Assembly (NCBI GenBank): GCA_964627855.1
Contig: CAZVLE010000123.1
Coordinates: forward strand, 1-11,285
Direction: 5' to 3'
From: CAZVLE01 sp964627855
Lineage (GTDB): Bacteria; Bacillota; Dethiobacteria; DTU022
DNA: 11,285 nt
Shown here: positions 1 through 7,028 of the stretch, in pieces
How the letters are laid out: each line of letters begins with the position of its first letter
Numbering within the stretch: the first letter of the stretch is position 1
Made by a program: the position numbers and the translations under genes
Notes under the pieces: generated by a model
What the model was told of the DNA's origin: nothing
Seen by the model: only the letters and a program-made list of their open reading frames with translations
Databases searched by the model: none

Positions 1-173
1 GAAATAGTGTAATGAAGTTAAATAATAGCTGAAAATGATATTTTATCTATCTTGGCGATACTTTTAAAATATCTGTTGGAAGGTGACCTGCAGAAAATAA
101 AAACTATACTGCAATTATTTCATAAGATGGCTAGTGGTGGATTGGCTGTAGATGTGTCAAGGTGACGGATAAC

Positions 174-182
174 TGGTATAAT
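174..182 (+). promoter_or_regulatory. Extended -10 promoter for the lipoprotein gene
   Basis: A perfect TATAAT (177-182) is preceded by TG at 174-175, giving the extended -10 form TGnTATAAT. The -35 is weak: TGTCAA at 155-160 with 16-bp spacing. Transcription would begin near 189 and leave a leader of about 105 nt before the ATG at 296. The rest of 1-280 is AT-rich with stops in the frames I read, and I see no gene in it. An 8-bp direct repeat AAGGTGAC (80-87 and 159-166) lies just upstream and could be chance. The promoter is inferred from sequence alone. Confidence 0.5.
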
Positions 183-295
183 AATTACGATTTGTTTTAT
201 GTCTTGATTAGTATATGACCGAACGGACCCTGAAGGTATTATCATTAAATCCTGTTTTGATAATTAACTAAATATAAGGGGTGGAGTGGCAAAAA

Positions 296-823
296 ATGTT
301 TAACAAGATTAAGCCAGTTACCATTTATCTGTTTGCCATTTTTACATTCAGCTTATTTCTTTTCACTTTAGCCGGTTGTGATATCGCCGGGATAGGTGGC
401 GACTCTTCAACAGAGACGAAAGAAAATGAAGAAGCCATTGATACCCCTAATCTGCTTGATATTCCTGCGCTGCTAAAGCTTGATTTTGATAGTGCCAGGG
501 CAACCCTTGACCAGCACTTTGCAGATCCCCCTACCATCGAAGGACCTAAGGAATACATGGGAACAGAGATGACCATATACGCCTATGTTGAAATACTGGA
601 AGATTCTCTGGTAGGTTTAAGCGTGGCTATCGTGAACCTGGAAGATCTGCTTGATGAAATGCCCTTCATTTACGTATCGATGGGTACCATGGAAGGTTTC
701 CCGATGGACTATGATCTGGATGATCTTTACCGCTTCACCAACCTGGATCCCAACTCTACAGACTATTCTCTGGAAGATATTGAAGTTACCGATAACCTGA
801 TCAGCCTCATTGTTCGGCAGTAA
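296..823 (+). CDS. Small acidic lipoprotein of unknown function
   Basis: This encodes a 175-residue exported lipoprotein that I do not recognise. Residues 1-27 form a lipoprotein signal peptide with Lys4/Lys6, a long hydrophobic core and a canonical lipobox L-A-G-C ending at Cys28, so the mature protein should be lipid-anchored on the outer face of the membrane. A short Gly/Ser/Thr/Glu linker follows. The remaining roughly 130 residues are strongly acidic, with many Asp/Glu and several LL/DD pairs, and contain no second membrane span and no cysteine. The start was chosen at ATG 296 because GGAG (283-286) sits 9 nt upstream; an in-frame GTG at 281 would add five residues but lies inside the Shine-Dalgarno region. 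The gene appears monocistronic, with its own extended -10 promoter, and converges on the kinase gene. The lipoprotein call is firm; function is unknown. Confidence 0.85.
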   Translation: MFNKIKPVTIYLFAIFTFSLFLFTLAGCDIAGIGGDSSTETKENEEAIDTPNLLDIPALLKLDFDSARATLDQHFADPPTIEGPKEYMGTEMTIYAYVEILEDSLVGLSVAIVNLEDLLDEMPFIYVSMGTMEGFPMDYDLDDLYRFTNLDPNSTDYSLEDIEVTDNLISLIVRQ

Positions 824-843
824 GGGGACGGAGTACTTGGCAC
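822..843 (+). repeat. REP-like repeat, left arm
   Basis: The arm begins AAGGGGACG and continues GAGTACTTGGCAC, overlapping the last two bases of the lipoprotein stop codon. AAGGGGACG (822-830) is the exact inverse of CGTCCCCTT at 996-1004. Extended to 15 bp (through GTAC), the two arms match at 13 positions. Motifs of the form GGGGAC...GTAC...TTGGCAC resemble interspersed palindromic repeats I know from clostridial-type genomes, usually between convergent genes as here. Membership of a genome-wide family is inference. Confidence 0.5.
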
Positions 844-852
844 ACCGGGTTA

Positions 853-990
853 TTAAGCGGTAACTTTCATTTTATACCCGATCTGGCAGCAATCGTCACC
901 TTTGGCAATCGCTTTTGGCAGTTCAAGCTCACAGCCGTAGGCTTCGCCAATGCTGTTTTCCCCGCACATGACAACATCGCATGTGTTATG
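853..990 (-). pseudogene. C-terminal remnant of a decayed gene, ATC-hydrolase/V4R-like tail
   Basis: Read on the minus strand, this stretch is open and ends in TAA at 853-855. It encodes about 45 residues finishing with the tail A-K-G-D-D-C-C-x-I-G. That tail (ala/lys, Gly-Asp, two Cys, then alternating hydrophobics) resembles the extreme C-terminus of L-2-amino-thiazoline-4-carboxylic acid hydrolase-like proteins, and more loosely that of V4R domains. The ATG at 967-969 has no Shine-Dalgarno sequence, and the frame upstream runs into the repeat arm and then overlaps the kinase C-terminus out of frame, so no complete gene is possible. It is best read as a fragment trapped between two repeat arms. 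The family call is tentative, since it rests on one short motif. Confidence 0.35.
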
Positions 991-1010
991 TACCTCGTCC
1001 CCTTGGCACG
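991..1010 (-). repeat. REP-like repeat, right arm
   Basis: The top strand reads TACCTCGTCCCCTTGGCACG, and its reverse complement contains GTGCCAAGGGGACGAGGTA. CGTCCCCTT (996-1004) is the inverse of the left arm at 822-830. The arm ends only a few bases beyond the kinase stop codon at 1014-1016, so the two arms fill the space between the two convergent genes. It may act as a processing or termination structure for both transcripts, but there is no T-run to support classical termination. Confidence 0.5.
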
Positions 1011-1013
1011 CTT

Positions 1014-3476
1014 TTACTGTTTCTGGATATTCTCCGGTAGATTTCCGCTGTAGCTGTTGCTGTCGGGATCGTCCAGTTCGAGAGAGGAAGTGTAGTCGAC
1101 GGCAATGCCCCCTCCGAATAAGGTGCCCTCATTATCCTCGAGGACATTTTCGGTGCAGGTTGCCGATGATCTTTCCAGGACTAAGATGCCACCGCCTCCT
1201 GATCGTGCCTTGTTACGTCTGATCGTATTATTATTTACCGTAGCAGTGGAGTTGTCGGAGACAATTATTCCTCCACAGACCTCGGCGCTGTTATCTTCAA
1301 TGGTGTTGTTGCGGATTATAGCGGAAGAAAACTCACCTAAAAATATTCCGCTGTTCAGCTCGCCTCCTGTATGCAAGCTGATTTGGTTGAACTCAATACG
1401 GGCATTTGAATTATCACCGATGAGAATTCCCACACCTATAGATTCTCCATTATTAGCGCTTATAGTATTGCCTTTTATCGTAATATCGCAATTAAAAAGG
1501 GCCAGTATTCCTCCCGAATTAAGAATTGATGTATTGTTTTCGATAGTATTGTTTTCGATAGTGGCTGTAGAGTTATAGACCACTACGATGCCTCCGCAGA
1601 AATGGTCTTCAATATCTGTATCTACTGCAGAATCGAGAAGGGAGCTATTATTCTCAATAGTATTGTTCCTGATTGTTGCCCCCGAGTTGTAGAAAATTAA
1701 AATACCTCCGCCGTAGTTTGATCGGTTGCCACCGATCCAGTTATTTTCTATTACGGCTGAAGAGTCGCCAAAGATGGTGATTCCTCCCACTGCGCCCTCA
1801 TCGTCTTCCGGGTTTATGCCTTCATTATCCCTGATGATATTTTTTTCTATCACCGGAGAAGAACCATTCATGATCAACAAACCGCCACCCACATATTCCC
1901 CAACAATCGTAAGCTCACCGTTTACCGATGTTTCAACCTGTTCCCTAACTCCAGTTCCTCCCGTAATTGTCAGTCCGATGATTTTCGCTTCTGGACCTTC
2001 GCCGTTTTTGAAGGTGAAGACCGGTCCAGCATTTCCTCCATCAACAACTGTAGAACTGACTATGTCGGGATCATCAGGATCAGTGCTCTGGATCACCAGT
2101 TCTTTGCCCTGGAAGTCGACATTTTCAAAATATGACCCTGGCTCCAGGATAATTACTGAGCCATCTTCAATAGCTGAGATCGCCTCCTGAATGGTCGCAT
2201 AATCATTTGGCACAGAAAAGATTGCTTCCGTTTCTGCCGTCGGCTCATCGTCACCTGCCAGCATTGCGACGACAATCAGGATGATGAAAAGGACTCCGAA
2301 ACCTGCTGCTGTATATAAGGCCCCACGGAGTATTTTTTGCACCTTGCTCCGGGCTGGCTGTGCCACTCTTCCTGCTTCACCAGCCCCCTCAACAGTGAAA
2401 CTTTTCTGTTCTGCAGGGTCAGGCGGTGGAGGCGAATCCTGTCCTGCTGAGCCAGGATGAAAAGGTGGGGAGGGTGTGAATGGGGGAGACTCAGGCGCGG
2501 CAGCTTCAGCCCTGCCAAGGAGGGCATTCTGGAAATCTCTCACAGTTTGAAAACGGTCTTCTGCTTTAACTGCCAGTGTTTTCATCAGAGTATCTTCAAG
2601 GTCGGCATCAATCTGAACTCCCAGCTGGGAAGGTGGAATCAAGGTGTCCTCTGCTAACCGATCCAGCGACTCGGGAGGCATTGTACCGGTGATCATTCTG
2701 TAAAAAGTTATTCCAGCGGCATAAATATCAGTCCAGGGACCCTGTTGTCCCCTGCTGCGGTACTGCTCTTCGGGAGCGAACCCCGGTTTAAGAATAATTG
2801 AAAGGCTACGTCCTTTCTCGCCAATGGCCTGGCGGGCAGCGCCAAAGTCAATCAATATAGTCTGGCCTTTGCGATTGATAAATATATTATCGGGGCTTAC
2901 ATCCCGGTGCAGCATCTCAACAGCATGAACTTCTGCCAGGGCATCGAGTACAGGCATAATTATTGCCAGGGATTGCTCAATCTCCATCCTGTTGCCCGAG
3001 TTTGCAAGAAGCTCTTTCAGAGTTATTCCCTCCACATAGCTCATCACGATATAGGCAGTGTTGTTTTCACGGAAGAAATCACGCACAGATACGATATTAG
3101 GGTGTCCCTCAAATTGGGCCAGTGTCTGTGCTTCCTGAAGAAATTTTTCCAGTCCATATTCAAATTGGTCCCGGTAACTACTGGAGGTATAAACAGATAC
3201 CTCGGTGATCCCGGCCGTTCTGGAAGCAAGCTCCTGGGGTAGAAATTCTTTGATTGCCAGCTTAAGCTTCAGGTTAATATCCCAGCCCAGGTAGGTGATC
3301 CCAAAACCGCCTTGCCCCAGGGCAAGGCCGACCAGGTATTTACCTTGCAGTAAAGTGCCAGGTTTTAAATGTTGGGGAGATAGAGCGTCGCTGCCTTCAA
3401 TGAAACCGCAGTGCGGACATGTTTCAAGGTCACCCTTTTCTTCCATGCAGCCCATACATCGTTGCAAATGTTCCAT
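1014..3476 (-). CDS. Membrane Ser/Thr protein kinase with zinc ribbon and extracellular beta-helix
   Basis: This 820-residue protein is a probable transmembrane receptor kinase. A zinc ribbon lies at the N-terminus (Cys7, Cys10, Cys20, Cys23). The kinase domain spans about 40-320: Gly-rich loop GQGGFG (54-59), Lys76 in AIKE, catalytic loop HRDVSPDN from His190, DFG from Asp210, and APE at 234-236. The catalytic-loop Lys of HRDxKxxN is replaced by Ser, which I believe is usual in this zinc-ribbon kinase family. A Pro-rich linker (about 325-357) and one hydrophobic span (about 385-408) follow. The outer part starts with a segment typical of pectate-lyase-fold proteins (VPNDYATIQEAI) and continues with roughly nine or more coils of the type I-x-N-N-x-I-x-x-N, a right-handed parallel beta-helix likely to bind a polymer or surface ligand. 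The start is set at ATG 3476, with AAGGAG (3489-3494) upstream. A longer frame to 3620 would bury the promoter. The ligand and substrate are unknown. Confidence 0.9.
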   Translation of the reverse strand: MEHLQRCMGCMEEKGDLETCPHCGFIEGSDALSPQHLKPGTLLQGKYLVGLALGQGGFGITYLGWDINLKLKLAIKEFLPQELASRTAGITEVSVYTSSSYRDQFEYGLEKFLQEAQTLAQFEGHPNIVSVRDFFRENNTAYIVMSYVEGITLKELLANSGNRMEIEQSLAIIMPVLDALAEVHAVEMLHRDVSPDNIFINRKGQTILIDFGAARQAIGEKGRSLSIILKPGFAPEEQYRSRGQQGPWTDIYAAGITFYRMITGTMPPESLDRLAEDTLIPPSQLGVQIDADLEDTLMKTLAVKAEDRFQTVRDFQNALLGRAEAAAPESPPFTPSPPFHPGSAGQDSPPPPDPAEQKSFTVEGAGEAGRVAQPARSKVQKILRGALYTAAGFGVLFIILIVVAMLAGDDEPTAETEAIFSVPNDYATIQEAISAIEDGSVIILEPGSYFENVDFQGKELVIQSTDPDDPDIVSSTVVDGGNAGPVFTFKNGEGPEAKIIGLTITGGTGVREQVETSVNGELTIVGEYVGGGLLIMNGSSPVIEKNIIRDNEGINPEDDEGAVGGITIFGDSSAVIENNWIGGNRSNYGGGILIFYNSGATIRNNTIENNSSLLDSAVDTDIEDHFCGGIVVVYNSTATIENNTIENNTSILNSGGILALFNCDITIKGNTISANNGESIGVGILIGDNSNARIEFNQISLHTGGELNSGIFLGEFSSAIIRNNTIEDNSAEVCGGIIVSDNSTATVNNNTIRRNKARSGGGGILVLERSSATCTENVLEDNEGTLFGGGIAVDYTSSLELDDPDSNSYSGNLPENIQKQ
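1531..1560 (-). repeat. Perfect 15-bp tandem duplication in the beta-helix region
   Basis: GTATTGTTTTCGATA occurs twice head to tail (1531-1545 and 1546-1560). On the minus strand it encodes IENNT-IENNT. The unit is exactly five codons, so copy changes keep the frame. Looser copies of the same coil signature occur from about 1050 to 1900, so this is the freshest unit of a region built by internal duplication. Confidence 0.9.
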
Positions 3477-3505
3477 TTTTTTGAGCAGCTCCTTTCCTTG
3501 GGGCA

Positions 3506-3535
3506 AGTATAGCAGTGATTTTTCACACCTGTCAA
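3506..3535 (-). promoter_or_regulatory. Sigma-A-type promoter of the kinase gene
   Basis: On the minus strand the sequence is TTGACA (3535-3530), an 18-bp spacer, then TATACT (3511-3506). The -35 is perfect and the -10 matches at five of six positions. Transcription would start near 3499, leaving a leader of about 23 nt that includes the AAGGAG Shine-Dalgarno sequence at 3489-3494. It lies inside the N-terminal extension of the longest reading frame, which is strong evidence against that extension being translated. Confidence 0.75.
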
Positions 3536-3559
3536 CAATGTGCCTAGGAACATATTTAT

Positions 3560-3589
3560 TTGCTGTTCCCTTCCCGGATACAGTATAAT
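3560..3589 (+). promoter_or_regulatory. Promoter of the M3 peptidase gene
   Basis: A perfect TATAAT (3584-3589) lies 18 bp after a weak -35, TTGCTG (3560-3565). A transcript would begin near 3596, about 63 nt before the ATG at 3659. It points away from the kinase promoter. The two transcripts do not overlap, so both genes are driven from one 182-bp region. A shared regulator is possible but no clear operator palindrome is visible. Confidence 0.5.
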
Positions 3590-3658
3590 CAATTAACACT
3601 TTCAGGCGTTTAAAGAACACTTACATCCTAACTTAATATTCAGGGAGTTGATTTGAAT

Positions 3659-5809
3659 ATGCGCATTAATATTTTTGTTTTAGCCCTGCTCGTTTGTCTT
3701 ATTCCGACCGGCTGTACCGCACCTTTGACAACCCCGACAACCCCGGATGCGGTTAGTGAGGATGCAAATTACGATAATCCCCTCCTTGCGTCTTTCGATA
3801 CTCCCTTTGGTGTGCCTCCCTTTGATCAAATCGAGACTGCCCATTTTCTACCTGCTTTCTATGAAAGGATAGAATGGCACGAAGCTGAAATAGAATCCAT
3901 AATCAGCAACCCTGAGGTTCCCACCTTTGAAAACACCATTGCCGCCCTTGATTACAGCTGGCAGCCACTCGATCAGGTCAGTTATGTTTTTAACAACTAT
4001 TATGCAAACTTGTATGATGATGAGCTGGAAGAGATTGCTGAAGTAGTTGACCCGCTCCTGGTGGAGCATGAAGACAACGTTATTTTGAACCAGGATCTCT
4101 TTGCCCGGGTCGAGGAGGTATATACCCGTAGAGACGAATTAGCGCTCGCTGAAGAAGAGGCGGTGCTCCTGGAAGAAATTTATCGCAGCTTTGCCGAAAA
4201 TGGTGCCGCCCTGGCAGAAGAAGAACGGCAGAGACTGCGAGAGATCAACCGGGAGCTTTCCCTGCTTACTTTAGAATTCGGGAATAATATCCAGGCCGAT
4301 ACAACAAATTATGAGCTTTATTTAGAAAATCCCACCCTCTTGAGCGGTTTGCCGGACACTGTGGTCGCCGCGGCTGCTGCAGAAGCAGAAGAAAGAGAGC
4401 GCGAAGGAGAGTGGCTTTTTACCCTTTATTCTTCTAATGTAATGGCCCTGATCACCTCTGCTGATGACCGCGATTTGCGCCGGATTGCCAATGAAGCTTA
4501 CATCAGCCGCGGAGGAATCTTTCCCGAAAACAACAACGCCGAGATTGTTAACCGAATCATTGAACTGCGTCTCGAGCTGGCCCGCCTGCTTGGCCATGAA
4601 AATTACGCTGTTTATACCCTGCAGGACAATATGCTTAAAGAACCGGAAACAGTGCGCGTCTTCCTCGCTGAATTGTGGGAGGCAGCGCTCCCTGTTGCCC
4701 TGGCTGAAGAGGAAATGATCAAAAAGGCAATCGCTGAAGAAGGGGCAAGTTTTGAACCTGCATACTGGGACTGGCGCTATTATGCAGAAATAATCCGCAG
4801 GGATGAGTTCGACTTAAACGAAGCTGAAGTAAACCAGTATCTTGAACTGAACAACGTCCTGGAAGGGCTATTTTCTGTCATTGAAAACCTCTGGGGCTTG
4901 AGGTTTTCAGAGCAGAACGGTCTTCCCCTCTACCACCCCGCGACATCATCCTGGGAAGTTACCGAGGCTGATGGTTCTCACCTGGGAATAGTCTACCTTG
5001 ACCTTCATCCCAGACCGGGTAAACAAAGCGGTGCCTCGATGAAATACTTCCGGCCTCAGTATGTCGACCCGGCAGGAAATTTTATTCACCCCGTGCTGCT
5101 CATATCCTGTAATTTCAGCAGCCCTGCAGAAGGAGAGCCGGTTCTCCTGAGCTACTATGATGTAACGACCCTTTATCATGAGTTTGGCCATGCCCTGCAC
5201 GCCCTGCTCTCAAAAGCTCAGTATCCGCTGCTTTCAGGCACTGCCACTCCCAGGGATTTTGTTGAACTGCCATCACAGATCATGGAAAACTGGGCCAGGC
5301 ACCCCGAGGTGCTGAAAAGTTTTGCCAGACATTATGAAAGCGGCGAGATAATTCCCGACGAGTTGATTGAAAAAATCCAGGAGGCAAACCACTTTAACCA
5401 GGGTTTTAATACCCTTGAACTTCTGGCTTCCGCCCAACTGGACCACGAATACCACACTATGAGCGAATACCGGCCTTTTACAATCGAAGAGTTTGAAAAA
5501 GAGGTATCCACACGTTTTGGGATGCCCGAGAGCATCTATTACCGCCACGGCAGCACCCATTTTCAACATATCTTCAACTGGGGTTACTCAGCAGCATACT
5601 ATAGCTACCTCTGGTCGGGAGTCCTTGATGCCGATGCTTTCGAAGCCTTTGTAGAAACAGGCGATCTTTTTGACCAGGAAACAGCGGAAAGATTTCGCCG
5701 GGAAATTCTTGAAAAAGGGGCAACCAGTGATCCTCTGGCCATGTACACAGCCTTCCGCGGGCGTGAACCGATCATAGAGCCCTTGCTCAGGCAGCGCGGT
5801 CTGAAGTAA
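3659..5809 (+). CDS. dcp: Exported M3-family metallopeptidase, peptidyl-dipeptidase Dcp type
   Basis: This 716-residue zinc peptidase of family M3 probably removes dipeptides from the C-termini of oligopeptides. The zinc motif HEFGH is at 507-511, followed by the third ligand, Glu536 in DFVELPSQ, 29 residues after the first His as in thimet oligopeptidase and Dcp. The N-terminal segment NPLLASFDTPFGVPPFD matches the start of mature Dcp proteins, and the total length is normal. It is preceded by a short export signal ending in P-T-G-C (Cys19). Pro at -3 makes this an imperfect lipobox, so secretion is likely but lipid anchoring is less certain. Start: AGGGAG (3642-3647) lies 11 nt before ATG 3659 and 5 nt before an in-frame TTG at 3653; either could be used. 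The gene is divergent from the kinase and looks monocistronic. An exported Dcp would feed on peptides outside the membrane. Confidence 0.92.
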   Translation: MRINIFVLALLVCLIPTGCTAPLTTPTTPDAVSEDANYDNPLLASFDTPFGVPPFDQIETAHFLPAFYERIEWHEAEIESIISNPEVPTFENTIAALDYSWQPLDQVSYVFNNYYANLYDDELEEIAEVVDPLLVEHEDNVILNQDLFARVEEVYTRRDELALAEEEAVLLEEIYRSFAENGAALAEEERQRLREINRELSLLTLEFGNNIQADTTNYELYLENPTLLSGLPDTVVAAAAAEAEEREREGEWLFTLYSSNVMALITSADDRDLRRIANEAYISRGGIFPENNNAEIVNRIIELRLELARLLGHENYAVYTLQDNMLKEPETVRVFLAELWEAALPVALAEEEMIKKAIAEEGASFEPAYWDWRYYAEIIRRDEFDLNEAEVNQYLELNNVLEGLFSVIENLWGLRFSEQNGLPLYHPATSSWEVTEADGSHLGIVYLDLHPRPGKQSGASMKYFRPQYVDPAGNFIHPVLLISCNFSSPAEGEPVLLSYYDVTTLYHEFGHALHALLSKAQYPLLSGTATPRDFVELPSQIMENWARHPEVLKSFARHYESGEIIPDELIEKIQEANHFNQGFNTLELLASAQLDHEYHTMSEYRPFTIEEFEKEVSTRFGMPESIYYRHGSTHFQHIFNWGYSAAYYSYLWSGVLDADAFEAFVETGDLFDQETAERFRREILEKGATSDPLAMYTAFRGREPIIEPLLRQRGLK

Positions 5810-5821
5810 GGTCTGTGCTAC

Positions 5822-5977
5822 CCCCTCATGGAGGGGAAAGAGAGCTATTTTCTTTGCGACGCGGCTATGCCGCCCCGGCAGCAAGCTTAACTGAAGAGAA
5901 CACTTATTAGCCCTTTCTTCATTATCTTGCAGATTCGCGGTGCTTATTAATAATTACTGGTCATTGGAAAAAGGGCT
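5822..5977. other. Hairpin-rich gap between convergent genes, possible terminators
   Basis: The 173-bp gap between the convergent peptidase and acetolactate decarboxylase genes contains several inverted repeats. CCCCTC-ATG-GAGGGG (5822-5836) is a perfect 6-bp stem just after the peptidase stop. GCGGC-TAT-GCCGC (5861-5873) overlaps TGCCG-CCC-CGGCA (5868-5880), so only one of these two could form at a time. A wider pair, AGCCCTTT (5909-5916) and AAAGGGCT (5970-5977), encloses 53 nt right after the decarboxylase stop. None is followed by a clean T-run, so rho-independent termination is possible but not demonstrated. Confidence 0.3.
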
Positions 5978-5982
5978 TTAGT

Positions 5983-6714
5983 TCAGCGTTCCACCTTATC
6001 CAGGTCTTCTTTTGTGTCGCGGTTGAAATCACAGGTAAGGTAATCGAGGGTTAGCGGCATGCTCATCTCGAACCTGTTGATTAACTGTATTGCCACCTGA
6101 ACCTGTTCCGGTTCACATTCCAGCAAATGTCCTCCCCCGGACCTGTCAGCCGATAAGTAGTGCAGGTGCAGGCCGGGCACATTCAACGAAGCCATAAATG
6201 AGGGAGTGTAGAAGCCGGCCACTGTGCCCTGCACATTATCAAAATTAAAGACAGACTGTTCAGCGGCAATATCAACCAGCGGTCGCAGGCTTTCCTGCCT
6301 GGAGACCGACCTGACCCTGACCCTTTTAAAAAGACCTTCAATCCTGAAGGCATAAAAGATATTTGGAGAAGGCATCAGCATCTGCAGCCACTTTTCGAAA
6401 TCAGAGTAACCCATGGTTCTATTTAAGGTTTCAACACTAAGCGGCCTAAAAAAAGTGACGCAGGCAAATGGGGTCAGCGCCGCTTCATCTTCAATCACTT
6501 TTACCCGGCCCTGCCCGTCTATCTGGTAGATTATGCCATCAAGCATGACCATCTCACCATCAAGCTGGTCGAAGGTTCCCAGGCCAAAGTCACCATGTTC
6601 TTTTACTTTTTTAAAAGGTACCTTCTCTTCAAATATCCCTTCCACCAGGGCATTAACCGGGGCGCAGAGGTAAATGCTGCTATCTTTGGGCGGGTTGCCG
6701 TTATAAGCGCACAT
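5983..6714 (-). CDS. budA: Acetolactate decarboxylase
   Basis: This 243-residue cytoplasmic enzyme (EC 4.1.1.5) converts acetolactate to acetoin and CO2, a neutral overflow route from pyruvate. The zinc ligands are visible as His183, His185 and His196 in GLHLHYLSADRSGGGH, with the same 2- and 11-residue spacing as in the Brevibacillus enzyme. Glu54 in DGEMVMLDG and Arg124 in AFRIEG match the other active-site positions. The length is normal and there is no signal peptide. The start at 6714 is supported by AGGAGG (6728-6723) 8 nt upstream. No acetolactate synthase or acetoin dehydrogenase gene is present in the window, so its pathway partners are elsewhere; without acetolactate synthase nearby it may also help balance branched-chain amino acid precursors. 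It lies 314 bp downstream of the P5C dehydrogenase gene and probably has its own promoter. Confidence 0.95.
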   Translation of the reverse strand: MCAYNGNPPKDSSIYLCAPVNALVEGIFEEKVPFKKVKEHGDFGLGTFDQLDGEMVMLDGIIYQIDGQGRVKVIEDEAALTPFACVTFFRPLSVETLNRTMGYSDFEKWLQMLMPSPNIFYAFRIEGLFKRVRVRSVSRQESLRPLVDIAAEQSVFNFDNVQGTVAGFYTPSFMASLNVPGLHLHYLSADRSGGGHLLECEPEQVQVAIQLINRFEMSMPLTLDYLTCDFNRDTKEDLDKVER

Positions 6715-7028
6715 TAGGAATTCCTCCTATACGAAGATTGGAAATCGGGGCATTTGGGTAGAAAGGCAGAGTCAGTAAATAAGAGATTTAAAGCCAGAAT
6801 CAACCGGGAATGTCCCATATGAGGTCCCTCCATGGATAATGAAAAGGCTTTGGGTCTTACTGCAATAGATATCTGCTTTTGAGTTATTGCCGGCAAACCT
6901 GTACAGTTTTTTAGGGGTAACCAATTGCTGTAACTTGGGTTGTCCAGTTTGTTTTGCCGAATTACATCATTTAATAAAAACTTCGTTTCCTCTAAAAATG
7001 CAATGATTACTTATAGACTGCTTTAATC
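6715..7028. other. 314-bp gap upstream of acetolactate decarboxylase
   Basis: I see no convincing gene here. A minus-strand frame of 60 codons (6896-6714) ends in TAA overlapping the decarboxylase ATG as TAATG, but it starts with TTG, lacks a Shine-Dalgarno sequence and has no recognisable motif. A possible minus-strand promoter is TTGCAG with an 18-bp spacer to CATTAT, which would give a leader of roughly 110 nt. Near 6820-6835 an imperfect palindrome around GAGGTCCCTC and CCATGG could fold in the leader. No clear terminator follows the P5C dehydrogenase stop codon. Confidence 0.4.

Noticed and set aside
80..166. Direct repeat AAGGTGAC at 80-87 and 159-166 as a possible operator
   Set aside because: Eight bases repeated once is weak and could be chance. 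The spacing and lack of symmetry do not suggest a known regulator site.
950..1222. Plus-strand frame of 90 codons rich in Cys and Arg
   Set aside because: It straddles the right repeat arm and the 3' end of the kinase on the opposite strand, and has no Shine-Dalgarno sequence or recognisable domain.
1105..2190. Long open plus-strand frames opposite the kinase beta-helix region (1105-1578 and 1726-2190)
   Set aside because: They are antisense to repetitive Asn/Ile-rich codons, which read as stop-poor Val/Ile/Leu codons on the other strand. They have no motif and no good start site.
3477..3620. 48-residue N-terminal extension of the kinase (start at 3620)
   Set aside because: A near-consensus promoter (3506-3535) and the Shine-Dalgarno AAGGAG (3489-3494) both lie inside it, and the zinc ribbon typical of this kinase family begins just after the Met encoded at 3476.
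6714..6896. 60-codon minus-strand frame whose stop overlaps the acetolactate decarboxylase start (TAATG)
   Set aside because: The overlap suggests coupling, but the start is TTG without a ribosome binding site and the product has no recognisable feature. The decarboxylase has its own strong AGGAGG.
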